From Pseudazoarcus sp963975885 (GTDB lineage Bacteria > Pseudomonadota > Gammaproteobacteria > Burkholderiales > Rhodocyclaceae): 64,000 nt of DNA. Below are positions 8,279-17,154 of this stretch, in pieces (the stretch's first letter is position 1; the number at the start of each line of letters is the position of its first letter). The DNA is taken from positions 62,001-126,000 of the forward strand of contig CAXBIS010000005.1 of the NCBI GenBank assembly GCA_963975885.1, in the 5' to 3' direction. The position numbers and the translations under genes are program-made. The notes below the pieces were generated by a model that searched no databases, was not told where the DNA came from, and saw only the letters and a program-made list of their open reading frames with translations.

Positions 8279-9379
8279 ATGAGTGCTTCACGCCCCCCGG
8301 TTTCGGTCGCGATCCTCGCCTTCGAGCAGACCTCCGCCTCGGTGGTCCACGGCATGTACGACCTGTTCATGTCGGCCGGCCGCGACTGGGGCGTAATCGT
8401 CGACGGCCGTCCCGGCCCCTGCCTGATGCGCCCGCGCATCGTCGCCCGCAAACCCGGCGCGCTGACGGTATCCAACGACATCGTGATTCATGCGCACGCC
8501 GGGTTCGACGAGACCGGGGTGCCGGACATCGTCTGCGTGCCCGAGGTGACCATCGCACCCGGCGAGCCGCTGACCGGGCTGTTCGACCCCGAGATCGCCT
8601 GGATCCGGCGCTGCCACGCGGCCGGCGCGATCATCGCCAACGCCTGCTCGGGCGTCATGCTGCCGGCGCAGGCGGGACTGCTCGACGGACACGAAGCGAC
8701 CACCCACTGGGCCTATTGCGACGTGCTGCGCGAGCGCCACCCGAAGGTGCACGTGCAACCGCAGCGCGCGCTGGTGGTTTCCGGCGACGGTCACCGTCTG
8801 GTGATGGCCGGCGGCGGCACCTCGTGGCTGGATCTGGCGCTGTACCTGATCGCACGCAGCATCGATGTTGAATCGGCGATGCAGGTCGCGCGCATCAACC
8901 TCATCGACTGGCACGCCATCGGCCAGCAACCCTTTGCGCGGCTGGCGCGCTCGCGCCAGGTCGAGGACGCGGTGATCGCGCGTTGCCAGGCATGGATCGC
9001 CGAGCACTACGCCGAACACTCGCCGGTGGCGGCGATGGCGAGCCTGTCGGGCCTGCCCGAGCGCTCCTTCAAGCGCCGCTTCCGCGAGGCGACCGGCATG
9101 GCCCCGCTCGAATACGTGCACACGCTGCGCATCGAGGAAGCCAAGCACATGCTCGAAACCACCGACACCCCGATCGACGAGATCGCCGCCGAGGTCGGCT
9201 ACGAGGACCCGCGCTTCTTCAGCCGGCTGTTCCGCCGCCAGGTGCACCTGAGCCCGGCGCAGTACCGCAAGCGCTTCGGCGCCGTGCGCCGCATGCTCGC
9301 GACACATGGAGGCTACGCGGTGCCGGGCGAGTCACCGTCGAGCAGTTCGATGACGGCGTCGCGCAACGCAGGAACATGA
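8279..9379 (+). CDS. GlxA-type transcriptional regulator (DJ-1/PfpI + AraC HTH)
   Basis: A 366-residue regulator. The N-terminal DJ-1/PfpI-like sensor domain (about 1-190) includes the nucleophile-elbow-like NACSGVMLPAQAGLL stretch. The C-terminal AraC/XylS DNA-binding domain (about 220-330) has both helix-turn-helix units, ending with the signature VGYEDPRFFSRLFRRQVHLSPAQYRKRF. ATG at 8279 chosen because the DJ-1 domain begins a few residues later. Its last 67 bases overlap the convergent HepT gene. Relatives such as CdhR, GbdR and ArgR sense quaternary amines or amino acids; the ligand here is unknown. Confidence 0.9.
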   Translation: MSASRPPVSVAILAFEQTSASVVHGMYDLFMSAGRDWGVIVDGRPGPCLMRPRIVARKPGALTVSNDIVIHAHAGFDETGVPDIVCVPEVTIAPGEPLTGLFDPEIAWIRRCHAAGAIIANACSGVMLPAQAGLLDGHEATTHWAYCDVLRERHPKVHVQPQRALVVSGDGHRLVMAGGGTSWLDLALYLIARSIDVESAMQVARINLIDWHAIGQQPFARLARSRQVEDAVIARCQAWIAEHYAEHSPVAAMASLSGLPERSFKRRFREATGMAPLEYVHTLRIEEAKHMLETTDTPIDEIAAEVGYEDPRFFSRLFRRQVHLSPAQYRKRFGAVRRMLATHGGYAVPGESPSSSSMTASRNAGT

Positions 9380-9663
9380 TCCTCGACGACCTTCCACACC
9401 AGCAGCATGTCCACCCCGAGGTACTGGTGGGCGAGCACGTTGCGCATGCCCGCGATGGCATGCCACGGCACGCCCGCACTGATGCCGCCAAGACGTTGTG
9501 CGTCAAGGTCGCGCACGATCTGGCCAATCACTTCGAGGTTGCGCACAACCGCGTCCTGCGTGCGATTGTCGGCAAGAAAGGCCGAGCGACCGCCGGAGGT
9601 GTACTCGAGGATTCGCTCGGCACACAGCAGCACGTGGCTCAGCAAGACGCGCCGGTCACGCAT
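9313..9663 (-). CDS. hepT: HepT-like HEPN ribonuclease toxin (DUF86)
   Basis: A 116-residue all-helical protein with the HEPN active-site motif Rx4HxY: Arg74, His79 and Tyr81 in MRNVLAHQYLG. HepT toxins are RNases, usually neutralised by the partner MntA, which adds AMP groups to the tyrosine. The start codon overlaps the MntA stop (ATGA), typical of the pair. The gene's 3' end overlaps the convergent regulator by 67 bases. Confidence 0.9.
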   Translation of the reverse strand: MRDRRVLLSHVLLCAERILEYTSGGRSAFLADNRTQDAVVRNLEVIGQIVRDLDAQRLGGISAGVPWHAIAGMRNVLAHQYLGVDMLLVWKVVEDHVPALRDAVIELLDGDSPGTA

Positions 9664-9953
9664 CAGATGGGCCGAGCCTCGCGCACGATGCGCTCACGCA
9701 GGAAGGGGCTCACGCCGTTGGGCGTGACGATGTCCACCCTGCGGCCGAGAACGCGTTCGAAATCCGCCTGCAGGCCGACCTGATCGAGCAGGGACGCCTC
9801 GGCACCGAAATCCACCAGCAGGTCGACATCGGAGTCATCGCGTTCCTCGCCGCGCGCAACCGAGCCGAACACGCGCAGGTTCGACGCATGGTGGCGTGCG
9901 GCCAGTCGGGCGAGTTCATCGCGGCGGCTGGCGAGTTGATCGAGCAGGGTCAT
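9663..9953 (-). CDS. mntA: MntA-like minimal nucleotidyltransferase antitoxin
   Basis: A 96-residue MNT-fold nucleotidyltransferase with the GSx10DxD motif: GS at 30-31 (VFGSVARGEE) and aspartates 42 and 44 (SDVDLLVDF). Start 9953 has an upstream GGGAG; a longer frame adds a basic non-conserved tail. In characterised HepT/MntA systems this enzyme polyadenylylates the toxin. It precedes hepT and overlaps it. Confidence 0.9.
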   Translation of the reverse strand: MTLLDQLASRRDELARLAARHHASNLRVFGSVARGEERDDSDVDLLVDFGAEASLLDQVGLQADFERVLGRRVDIVTPNGVSPFLRERIVREARPI

Positions 9954-10079
9954 TTCGATGCTCCCGGCAAATGACGGTCTGCAATAGTGTATCGCCACCG
10001 TCGCACGACGTCGTTTCCGGGCGGCCATACCAGTCGCCCGCACCCCGCCCGGCCGCGTGAGCGGGGGCGCCGCCCGGGG

Positions 10080-11060
10080 TCAGCCGTCCGCCACCTCGGG
10101 ATTGACGAGATTGGGCGGACGCTGGCCTGCGAGCGCCGCGATCAGGTTGTCGGCCGCGAGCATCGCCATGGCCAGGCGCGTGGCGCGCGTGGACGAGCCG
10201 ATGTGCGGCGTGAGCACGACATTGTCGAGTCCGAAATAGCGCGCATCGAGCGCCGGTTCGTTCTCGAACACGTCCAGCCCCGCACCGGCAATGGTCTTGT
10301 TCTGCAGCGCCTCGATCAGCGCGGCATCGTCGACGATGCCGCCACGCGCGATGTTGATCAGATGCGCCGTGGGCTTCATCTGCGCGATCTCGGCGGCGCC
10401 GATGACGTGATGCGTGGCCGGCGAATACGGCAGCAGCAGCACCAGGAAATCGGATTCGCGCAGCAGCGCCTCCTTGCTCACCAGCGTCGCCTGGCACGCC
10501 TGCTCCTGCTCCGGTGCGAGCCGCGAGCGGTTGTGGTAGATCACGCGCATCTCGAAGCCGGCGGCACGGCGCGCCACGGCCTGGCCGATGCGGCCCATGC
10601 CGAGGATGCCCAGCGTGGCGTGGTGGATGTCGTGGCCACGCCAGTCGTCGTGGAACTTCCATCCCTGCCATTGGCCGTCGCGCACCCACTTGTCGGCGCC
10701 GACGATGCGTCGCCCCGATGCCAGCAGCAGCGCCCAGGCGGTATCGGCCGTGGTGTCGTTGAGCACGCCCGGCGTGTTGGTGGCCATCACACCCGCGGCG
10801 CTGATCGCCGCGAGGTCGAAATTGTTGTGCCCCACCGCAACGTTGCACACCGCCTTGAGGTTCGGCGCGGAACGCAATGCCGCTTCATCGATGCGATCCG
10901 AGAGCATGGTGATCGCGCCGGCCTTGTCCGACAGGCGTGCGGCCAGTTCGTCGGCCGGCAGCGCGACATCCTGATCGTTGTAGTCGATCTCGAAGTGCTG
11001 CGACAGATGCTCGATGACTTCGGGAAAGACGGAACGGGTGACGAGAATCTTCGGTTTGAT
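10080..11060 (-). CDS. D-2-hydroxyacid dehydrogenase (glyoxylate/hydroxypyruvate reductase type), probable ATC start
   Basis: The 326-residue enzyme has the NAD(P) motif LGILGMGRIGQAV and the catalytic Arg (NIARGGIVDD), Glu (ENEPALD) and His (LTPHIGSST). It resembles GhrB and would reduce glyoxylate or hydroxypyruvate. The first ATG, at 10907, would remove about 51 conserved residues of the catalytic domain. Coding sequence continues upstream to an ATC at 11058-11060 followed by KPKILVTRSVFPEV, exactly where relatives begin MKPKILVTR, with AGGAGG seven bases before it. No ATG, GTG or TTG lies in frame between. I therefore place the start at this ATC codon. Confidence 0.82.
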   Translation of the reverse strand: MKPKILVTRSVFPEVIEHLSQHFEIDYNDQDVALPADELAARLSDKAGAITMLSDRIDEAALRSAPNLKAVCNVAVGHNNFDLAAISAAGVMATNTPGVLNDTTADTAWALLLASGRRIVGADKWVRDGQWQGWKFHDDWRGHDIHHATLGILGMGRIGQAVARRAAGFEMRVIYHNRSRLAPEQEQACQATLVSKEALLRESDFLVLLLPYSPATHHVIGAAEIAQMKPTAHLINIARGGIVDDAALIEALQNKTIAGAGLDVFENEPALDARYFGLDNVVLTPHIGSSTRATRLAMAMLAADNLIAALAGQRPPNLVNPEVADG

Positions 11061-11264
11061 GACGAGTCCTCCTTGCTGCGCAGCGTTTCATGAGACGCGC
11101 GAGCGACCATGTCGACGCCGGCCACAACCACGCGAATCATCCGGGACGGCCGCGACCCCGCCACGCGGCGGCGGGTCGGGATCGCGGCACCACCAGCGAA
11201 CTGGCTGCCTGCAGTGTAGCGCGGCACGGCGGCCGGGGCATCCGCCAGATCGCGGTCGCGCGCT

Positions 11265-12404
11265 TCAGAAATGCTCGGGCACGATCGCGTCGATGCCGGC
11301 CGCGTCGATGCCGGCGATGCAGGCGCGATAGACGGCGAGATTGCCATCGGCCATCGCGTCGACCGAGAAGCGCCGCAACATGTGTGCGCGACCGGCTTCC
11401 CCCATGCGCCGACGCAAGTCACCATCTGCGAGCAAGCGCGCGAGTGCCTCACCCAGCGCCGCCGCATCGCCCGGCGGCACGAGCAGGCCGGTCTCGCCAT
11501 CGACGAGCGCCTCGGGCAATCCGCCGGCGCGGCTCGCCACCACGGGCAGCGCGGCGGCCGAGGCCTGCAACACGGCGATGCCCAGCCCTTCCATCTCGGC
11601 CGGATGCACGAACACGTCGAGCCCACCCAGCCAACGCGGCAGATCGTCGCGAAAGCCCGCAAAGATTACGCGATCATTCAAGCCCGCCGCCGCGACTTCG
11701 GCGCGCAGTTCGCCTTCCAGCCGACCACGCCCGAACAGCACGACGCGCAGATTCGGATACGTCGCGCACAAGCGCGGCAGCGCCGCGAACAGGTGGCGAT
11801 GGCCCTTGCGTGCGATCAGCTGCGCGGCCATGCCCAGTGTCACGGCGTTGTCCGGCAGACCGAACTCGGCCAAAAAGGCCGCCCGCTTGACGGGCACCAG
11901 CCAGGGAGACGCGTCGACCGCGCTGCGCACACACCACAGTTTGTCCTCCGGCACGCCGCCGGCCGCGAGTACGTCGCGGATCTTGCGCGAGATGCCGATT
12001 ACGCGCTCGTACATCGCGTATTTCAGACGTGCCTGCAACGCGCTCTCGGGATTGTCCACACGCCGCGAGATGATCGCCGGCACACCGCTCATGCGCGCCG
12101 CCAGCCCGCCCCACACATCGGCGCCACGGCGGCTGTGCACATGCACCAGATCGGGTGCGTGACGCCGCATCGCGTGCATCAGTCGAGCCGTCAGCGCGGC
12201 ATCGAGGTCGCCGCCCATGCGCATCGGCAGCACCTCGCAGTGACGCGCGGCCGCCGCCGCGATGTCGCTGCCGGCCGGGCAGGCCAGCACATTGTCGACC
12301 CCGCGCTCGGCGAGCGCCTCGACCAGATGGACGACCTGTAGCGCGCCACCATACAGGTGGCGACCGGCTTCGACGTGCAGCACTTTCAGGCGAACGGAGG
12401 ACAT
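11265..12404 (-). CDS. GT4-family glycosyltransferase
   Basis: A 379-residue GT-B enzyme. The N-terminal acceptor domain includes EAGRHLYGGALQVVHLVEAL and VHSRRGADVW; the C-terminal nucleotide-sugar domain has AQLIARKGH, FGRGRLEGEL, FAGFRDDLPRWL and the EX7E motif in AEMEGLGIAVLQA. Start 12404 has GGAG six bases upstream, and the first 19 bases overlap the end of the upstream GT9 gene. A role in LPS core or O-antigen assembly follows from the neighbours; sugar specificity is unknown. Confidence 0.9.
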   Translation of the reverse strand: MSSVRLKVLHVEAGRHLYGGALQVVHLVEALAERGVDNVLACPAGSDIAAAAARHCEVLPMRMGGDLDAALTARLMHAMRRHAPDLVHVHSRRGADVWGGLAARMSGVPAIISRRVDNPESALQARLKYAMYERVIGISRKIRDVLAAGGVPEDKLWCVRSAVDASPWLVPVKRAAFLAEFGLPDNAVTLGMAAQLIARKGHRHLFAALPRLCATYPNLRVVLFGRGRLEGELRAEVAAAGLNDRVIFAGFRDDLPRWLGGLDVFVHPAEMEGLGIAVLQASAAALPVVASRAGGLPEALVDGETGLLVPPGDAAALGEALARLLADGDLRRRMGEAGRAHMLRRFSVDAMADGNLAVYRACIAGIDAAGIDAIVPEHF

Positions 12405-13510
12405 GTGGAACTCCAGCGGGAAGGACGGATGGAGACCGCACGCGGCGAGGCCGGGCGTGGTGAGATCGGGTCGGATGAGGGTTCGGCGAGGGCTGCGCGC
12501 GCCTCGGCCATGACACGCGCGCAATCGATCGCGGCAAGACAGTCGTACTGCCCATCGCAGGAGGGGCGGCGACGGCACGGACTGCACGCCAGCCCCAGCC
12601 AGATCACGCGAACATTGGCGCGGCCGGCGTCGCGGTAGGGACAGGTCGAGCCGAACAGCGCCACCGTCGGGCGCGCGAAACCGACCCCGGCATGGGTCAA
12701 CCCGGTGTCCACACCCACGACCAGCGCCGCCTCCCCGACCAGGGCCATGGCATCGGTCAGATCGGTGCGTCCGGCCAGCGCGACAGCCGGCGTACCCTCA
12801 CAGATGCGCGCCGCCGCAGCCGCGTCGGCCGGACCGCCCAGCACCACCGGCATCAGGCCAAGCTCGTCGTGCACCGCATGCGCCAGTGCGCGCCAGCGAC
12901 CCTCGAACCAGTGCTTCTGAGGGCGCGTCGTGAACGGCGCAAACACCGCGCAACGACCGGTCGGAACACCCGCTTCGTCGAGCATCGAGCGCGCACGCAC
13001 GACCGCGTGCGGCGGCGCATGCAGCCGCGGCACGAAGGAACCCGCGTCCAGCCCGAGGTACTGGGCCAGATGAGCGTATTCCGAGCTGATGCGTCCGTCC
13101 TCCCCACCCCGGGACAACACCTCGCTCATCAGCCAGCGCCCGCCCTCGAAGCCACCCAGCCCGACACGGCGCGGCGCGCCCGACAGACGCGCGAGAACGG
13201 CGCTCTTGAGCAGACCTTGCAGGTCCAGCACGGTGTCGAACCGCTGACTGCTGAGTTCGCGACGCAGGTCGGCAACCGCGCGGGCAAGCGCGCCAAAGCG
13301 ACGGGCTCGCCACAGCGCCTGCCAGTGGCGCCGCGGCCACACGTGAATGCGGTCGATTGCCGGGTCGGCCGAGAGCAGCCCTTCCAATCCGGCCTCGAGC
13401 AGCCAGGCGATGTGCGCGCACGGATGCGCGCGACGGATCGCGGCGGCGAGCGCAGCGGCGAACACGATGTCGCCGATCGCGGAAGTGCGGACAATGAGAA
13501 TGCGCTGCAT
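12386..13510 (-). CDS. GT9-family heptosyltransferase-like glycosyltransferase
   Basis: The 374-residue protein begins MQRILIVRTSAIGDIVFA, the signature of ADP-heptose:LPS heptosyltransferases. In the C-terminal half it has FAPFTTRPQKHWFEGRW, VVLGGPADAA and the donor-site VVGVDTGLTHAGVGFARPTVALFG. A cysteine-rich stretch (CSPCRRRPSCDGQYDC) follows, common in this family. The last 35 residues are basic and Pro/Ser-rich and overlap the next gene. It most likely adds heptose to the LPS inner core, though other GT9 donors are possible. Confidence 0.88.
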   Translation of the reverse strand: MQRILIVRTSAIGDIVFAAALAAAIRRAHPCAHIAWLLEAGLEGLLSADPAIDRIHVWPRRHWQALWRARRFGALARAVADLRRELSSQRFDTVLDLQGLLKSAVLARLSGAPRRVGLGGFEGGRWLMSEVLSRGGEDGRISSEYAHLAQYLGLDAGSFVPRLHAPPHAVVRARSMLDEAGVPTGRCAVFAPFTTRPQKHWFEGRWRALAHAVHDELGLMPVVLGGPADAAAAARICEGTPAVALAGRTDLTDAMALVGEAALVVGVDTGLTHAGVGFARPTVALFGSTCPYRDAGRANVRVIWLGLACSPCRRRPSCDGQYDCLAAIDCARVMAEARAALAEPSSDPISPRPASPRAVSIRPSRWSSTCPPFA

Positions 13511-13555
13511 CGGGGTCAGCCGTGATTCAACGGCACCGATGCTATGGACACCCGG

Positions 13556-14866
13556 TTAAGCCCCGGTGACGTCCGTATTGCGATTGCGTGTCGGCCACGT
13601 TGCGAGCCCGCATGACAGTGCTGGCGCCACGGCAACTCCAGCGACCAGAGCCCAGAAGAATCGCCAGTCCCAGCCAGCCAGACGCAAATCGGTCTGGTTG
13701 CACAGCAACGCAAGCAACAGCATCGCGGAGACCGCAAGCCAGGTATCGAACGGCATCGCACCACGCCTGCGGGCCGTCCATGCGGCCAGCGCAACCCACG
13801 CAAACAGGGTGTGCACAACCGCGCTGCCGAGCAGCCCGACGCGCACCAGCAGATCGGCGAAAACGTTGTGCAGATGCGTGAAGCCAGCCGCGCCCAGCGC
13901 CCCGTCCTCGCGCGCCAGCAGGCTCGTGACAGCCCCCGGACCATGACCGGCCAGGGGCGCCTCCGCACCCAGCCGCAACGCAGTGACCAGCATGCGCACG
14001 CGCAGACCCAGCGCATCCTCGCCAACCGCGGCGACGTCGCCGGCTAAGACCCGTACCCGCGACTCACCGTCGGCCGCGATGCGCGAGGCCAGCGCCTCGC
14101 CAAAAATTGCCGCGATCAGCACCGCCGTCAGTGCGCCGACCGCGACGCCGGCGGCAAGGCTGCGCCAGCCGCAATGCAGGCCGAGCGCGAGCAGCATCAC
14201 CGCAAGCGTGATCACGAAGGCCAGCCACACGCCGCGCGAACCGGAGAGCGCCAGCCAGTACAGCGCGAGCCCCGCCACGGCCAGCCACAGGGCAGCACCG
14301 ACCCAGCGCAGTTCGGGCGCTCGGGTGCGCGCCGCCTGCCACGCTCGAGGCGCAAAGCATGCGAGTCCCACTGCCATGGCTGCAGCGTACTGCGCGAAGT
14401 GATTGATGCTTGAAAAGCCCAGCCGAACGCGCTCGCCACCGGGCCACGGCGGCGCCGACCAGTCGGTCGCCCACAGACGGCCAAGTACGAACACGATCCC
14501 CGCAACCGCCAGGCAACGGAGCGCGCGCCGGTCGTCGGCACCGATCCACAGCGCCAACGGCATGAACCACCACAGTTGGACGAAGTCACGCATCGCGGCG
14601 AGATCGGCATCGCGCTGCGCGGCCGGCCAGACCGTCAGCAGCGCACCGGCACAGAACGCGAGAAAGATCGCCAGCAGCCACATCGGCGGCGCGCGCAGTA
14701 GCGCATTGCGTGCGCCGGGCACGGCCAGCGCCGCGAGCAGCATCAGGCCCAGCGCGACATTGGCCAGCGCCGGCGCGGCCAGCGCAGCGCCCGCGAAAAC
14801 CGGCGGCAGCGCGGCGGCCAGGCGCGCGACGGATGACATCGGATTGTCAGATTCGGTCGCTAGCAT
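13556..14866 (-). CDS. O-antigen ligase / Wzy-family membrane protein
   Basis: About 436 residues with roughly ten to twelve hydrophobic segments, matching the O-antigen ligase (Wzy_C) family. The large periplasmic region carries the expected ALSGSRGVWLAFVI and GHGPGAV stretches and a His in THLHNVFADLLVRVGLLGSA. WaaL joins O-antigen to lipid A-core on the periplasmic face; Wzy polymerases look similar. The start is uncertain: 14866 is used, 14839 (MSSVARLAAALP) is equally possible and neither has a strong ribosome-binding site. Divergent from the next glycosyltransferase across about 40 bases. Confidence 0.85.
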   Translation of the reverse strand: MLATESDNPMSSVARLAAALPPVFAGAALAAPALANVALGLMLLAALAVPGARNALLRAPPMWLLAIFLAFCAGALLTVWPAAQRDADLAAMRDFVQLWWFMPLALWIGADDRRALRCLAVAGIVFVLGRLWATDWSAPPWPGGERVRLGFSSINHFAQYAAAMAVGLACFAPRAWQAARTRAPELRWVGAALWLAVAGLALYWLALSGSRGVWLAFVITLAVMLLALGLHCGWRSLAAGVAVGALTAVLIAAIFGEALASRIAADGESRVRVLAGDVAAVGEDALGLRVRMLVTALRLGAEAPLAGHGPGAVTSLLAREDGALGAAGFTHLHNVFADLLVRVGLLGSAVVHTLFAWVALAAWTARRRGAMPFDTWLAVSAMLLLALLCNQTDLRLAGWDWRFFWALVAGVAVAPALSCGLATWPTRNRNTDVTGA

Positions 14867-14906
14867 GGCGCATCCGGACTCCGGCACCACAGTCTATGGC
14901 GAGCAC

Positions 14907-16001
14907 ATGACATTTGCGCAACAGCCCCGCCGCGTCTCGATTCTCGCCGGCCGCGTCGGCCACGGCGGCATCGGCGCGATCCTGCGCGATCACTGCGCGC
15001 GCTGGCCCGCCAGCGGCGTCGACACCGAACTGGTCGTCGAACGCGGTGCGGAAGACGCCGTGTGCGGCGCGTGCCACGTCACCCGGCTGGCAACGCTGCA
15101 TCCACTGTGGGGTCGTTTTCCTCTGGCCGTCTGGCTCGCGCGCACGCGTCCGACCGCCATCGTGGTGCATCGCCCGCGCCTGCTGCGACCGCTGTTCGCC
15201 GCGATGCGGCTTACCGGACAACGACCGCACGTGGTCGGCGCGGTACACGCCATGCTCTCGCCACAACTGCCCGAGGCGGCCGCGCGCAAGCGCCGCGCCT
15301 TCGACACGCTCGCGCACTGCGACGCGCTGGTGACGACCTCCCGAGCCATCGCCGACGATCTGCGCGGTCGGCCCGCACTGGTGACCATGCCACTGTCGGT
15401 CGCCTGGCCACCGATCGACGTGGCGCGCATCGCCGCGCTCGCCGCCGAGGTGCCGCGCGCGCCTCGCCTGGGCGCGCTCGATGCCGACTACATCGTCGCC
15501 GTGGGGCGACTCGAGGCGGTCAAGGGCCACGCGCGACTGGTCGACGCCTTCGCGCGCATTGCTCCGATCCATCCCGGCCTGCATCTGGTGGTGCTTGGCG
15601 AGGGCGCCGAGCGCGAAGCCCTGGCCACGCGCATCCGGGCCGCCGGGATGGCCTCGCGCGTGCACCTGGCGGGCCACGCGCTCAATCCGTTCCCGTGGAT
15701 CCGCCGGGCGCGCGCGCTGGTTCTCGCCTCGCAGCATGAGGGCTTCGGCATGGTCCTGGCCGAGGCGCTCGCGCTGGGCACGCCGGTGATCGCGACCGAC
15801 TGTCCCGGCGGTCCGGCCGAGATTCTCGAGAATGGCCGCTACGGTCGCCTCGTTCCGCCCGGCGACGAAAGTGCACTGGCCGACGCGATCGCCGCGACGC
15901 TGGCTGCGCCGCACAGGCCCGCACCGGATGCGGTCGCGCGCTTCGACCCCGACGCCAGCAGCCACGTGTGGCTTGCCGCGCTTGGCGTCACCGCGTCGTA
16001 A
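14907..16001 (+). CDS. GT4-family glycosyltransferase, first of plus-strand glycan operon
   Basis: A 364-residue GT-B enzyme. The N-terminus VSILAGRVGHGGIGAI is the glycine-rich acceptor-domain loop. The C-terminal half has VAVGRLEAVKGHARLV, LVVLGEGAERE and ASQHEGFGMVLAEALALGTPVIATDCPGGPAEIL, with the EX7E donor-site glutamates. ATG at 14907 is the first in frame after the divergent promoter region. It opens a run of four GT4 genes plus a sulfotransferase-like gene on the same strand. Confidence 0.9.
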   Translation: MTFAQQPRRVSILAGRVGHGGIGAILRDHCARWPASGVDTELVVERGAEDAVCGACHVTRLATLHPLWGRFPLAVWLARTRPTAIVVHRPRLLRPLFAAMRLTGQRPHVVGAVHAMLSPQLPEAAARKRRAFDTLAHCDALVTTSRAIADDLRGRPALVTMPLSVAWPPIDVARIAALAAEVPRAPRLGALDADYIVAVGRLEAVKGHARLVDAFARIAPIHPGLHLVVLGEGAEREALATRIRAAGMASRVHLAGHALNPFPWIRRARALVLASQHEGFGMVLAEALALGTPVIATDCPGGPAEILENGRYGRLVPPGDESALADAIAATLAAPHRPAPDAVARFDPDASSHVWLAALGVTAS

Positions 16002-16047
16002 TCTGCCACGGCTAGGCTTGGCCATTCTGTCTTCCGGTGGCTCCCCG

Positions 16048-17154
16048 ATGCGTCTCGCAGTATTCATGCCCGCGTTTGGCGACGGCGGAGTCGAGCGCAT
16101 GCTCGTCAATCTCGCGGGCGGGCTGGTGCGCGAAGGGCTCGCGGTCGATTTTCTGACGCCGGCAAACAAGCCTTACCTCGACCGCCTCGACCGTGACGTG
16201 CGCCGCGTCACACTCACGCACAACGGCCTGATCGGTGTACAACCGCGTTTCGTCGGCTATCTGCGCGCTGCGCGACCGGACTTCGTGCTTTGCGGCAAGG
16301 ACCGGGCGGGGCGCGCTGCGCTGATCGCACGACGCCTGTCCGGCCACAACTTCCGGCTGATCATGCGTGCCGGCACGACCGTTTCCGAGCGACTCGCCCA
16401 CCGCGGAGCGTGGACGCGACTGCGCGACCGCACGCTGATCCGTTCGACCTACCGCGCCGCGGCCGCCGTGGTCGGCAATTCACACGGCGTGGTCGACGAC
16501 ATCGTGAAGATCACGCGGATTGCGCCCGAGCGCATGCATCTGATCCGCAATCCGGTGGTGACGTCTGATCTCGAGCGCCTGGCCGCCACAGCGGTCGACC
16601 ACCCATGGCTTGCGGATGGCTCGCCGCCGCTGATCCTCGCAATCGGCGGCCTGCGCCGCCAGAAGGGCTTCGACACGCTGATCGAGTCTTTCGCCCGCTT
16701 GCGCGCGCGGCGCGAGTGCCGGTTGATGATTCTCGGCCGCGGCCATCTTGAGGCAACACTGACACGCCGCGCGGCCGAACTGGGCGTGGCCGCAGACTTT
16801 GCCCTGCCCGGCTTCGACCCGAACCCCTACCGATACCTCTCGCGTGCGGCGCTGTTCGTGCTGTCCTCGCGCTGGGAAGGTTCGCCGAACGCACTGACCG
16901 AGGCACTGGCGCTGGGCACACCGGTGGTCGCCACCGATTGCCCCAGCGGCCCGCGCGAGATCCTCGACGGCGGGCGCGTCGCGCCGCTGGTCCCGGTCGG
17001 CGATGCACCGGCGCTGGCCGACGCAATGGCTCGCGCGCTGGCCGAGCCCGGCACGCCCGACACGCGCCGCGCGGCCGCCGCGGACTACCACGTCGAGCTG
17101 TGCGCGTCGCGCTATCGCGCGCTGTTCGAATCGCTGCTGGAGACGCCGTCGTGA
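16048..17154 (+). CDS. GT4-family glycosyltransferase, paralogue 2
   Basis: A 368-residue GT-B enzyme starting MRLAVFMPAFGDGGVERMLVNLAGGL. The donor domain includes LAIGGLRRQKGFDTLIESFARL, LMILGRGHLE, LPGFDPNPYRYL and FVLSSRWEGSPNALTEALALGTPVVATDCPSGPREIL. The FxDGGVERM and CPSGPREIL stretches recur in the next two genes, so these arose by tandem duplication. The stop overlaps the next GTG start. Sugar and linkage unknown. Confidence 0.9.
   Translation: MRLAVFMPAFGDGGVERMLVNLAGGLVREGLAVDFLTPANKPYLDRLDRDVRRVTLTHNGLIGVQPRFVGYLRAARPDFVLCGKDRAGRAALIARRLSGHNFRLIMRAGTTVSERLAHRGAWTRLRDRTLIRSTYRAAAAVVGNSHGVVDDIVKITRIAPERMHLIRNPVVTSDLERLAATAVDHPWLADGSPPLILAIGGLRRQKGFDTLIESFARLRARRECRLMILGRGHLEATLTRRAAELGVAADFALPGFDPNPYRYLSRAALFVLSSRWEGSPNALTEALALGTPVVATDCPSGPREILDGGRVAPLVPVGDAPALADAMARALAEPGTPDTRRAAAADYHVELCASRYRALFESLLETPS

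Noticed and set aside
9380..9660. Possible continuation of the regulator gene on the plus strand
   Set aside because: The stop at 9379 is clear and the minus strand codes for an intact HepT with its active-site motif.
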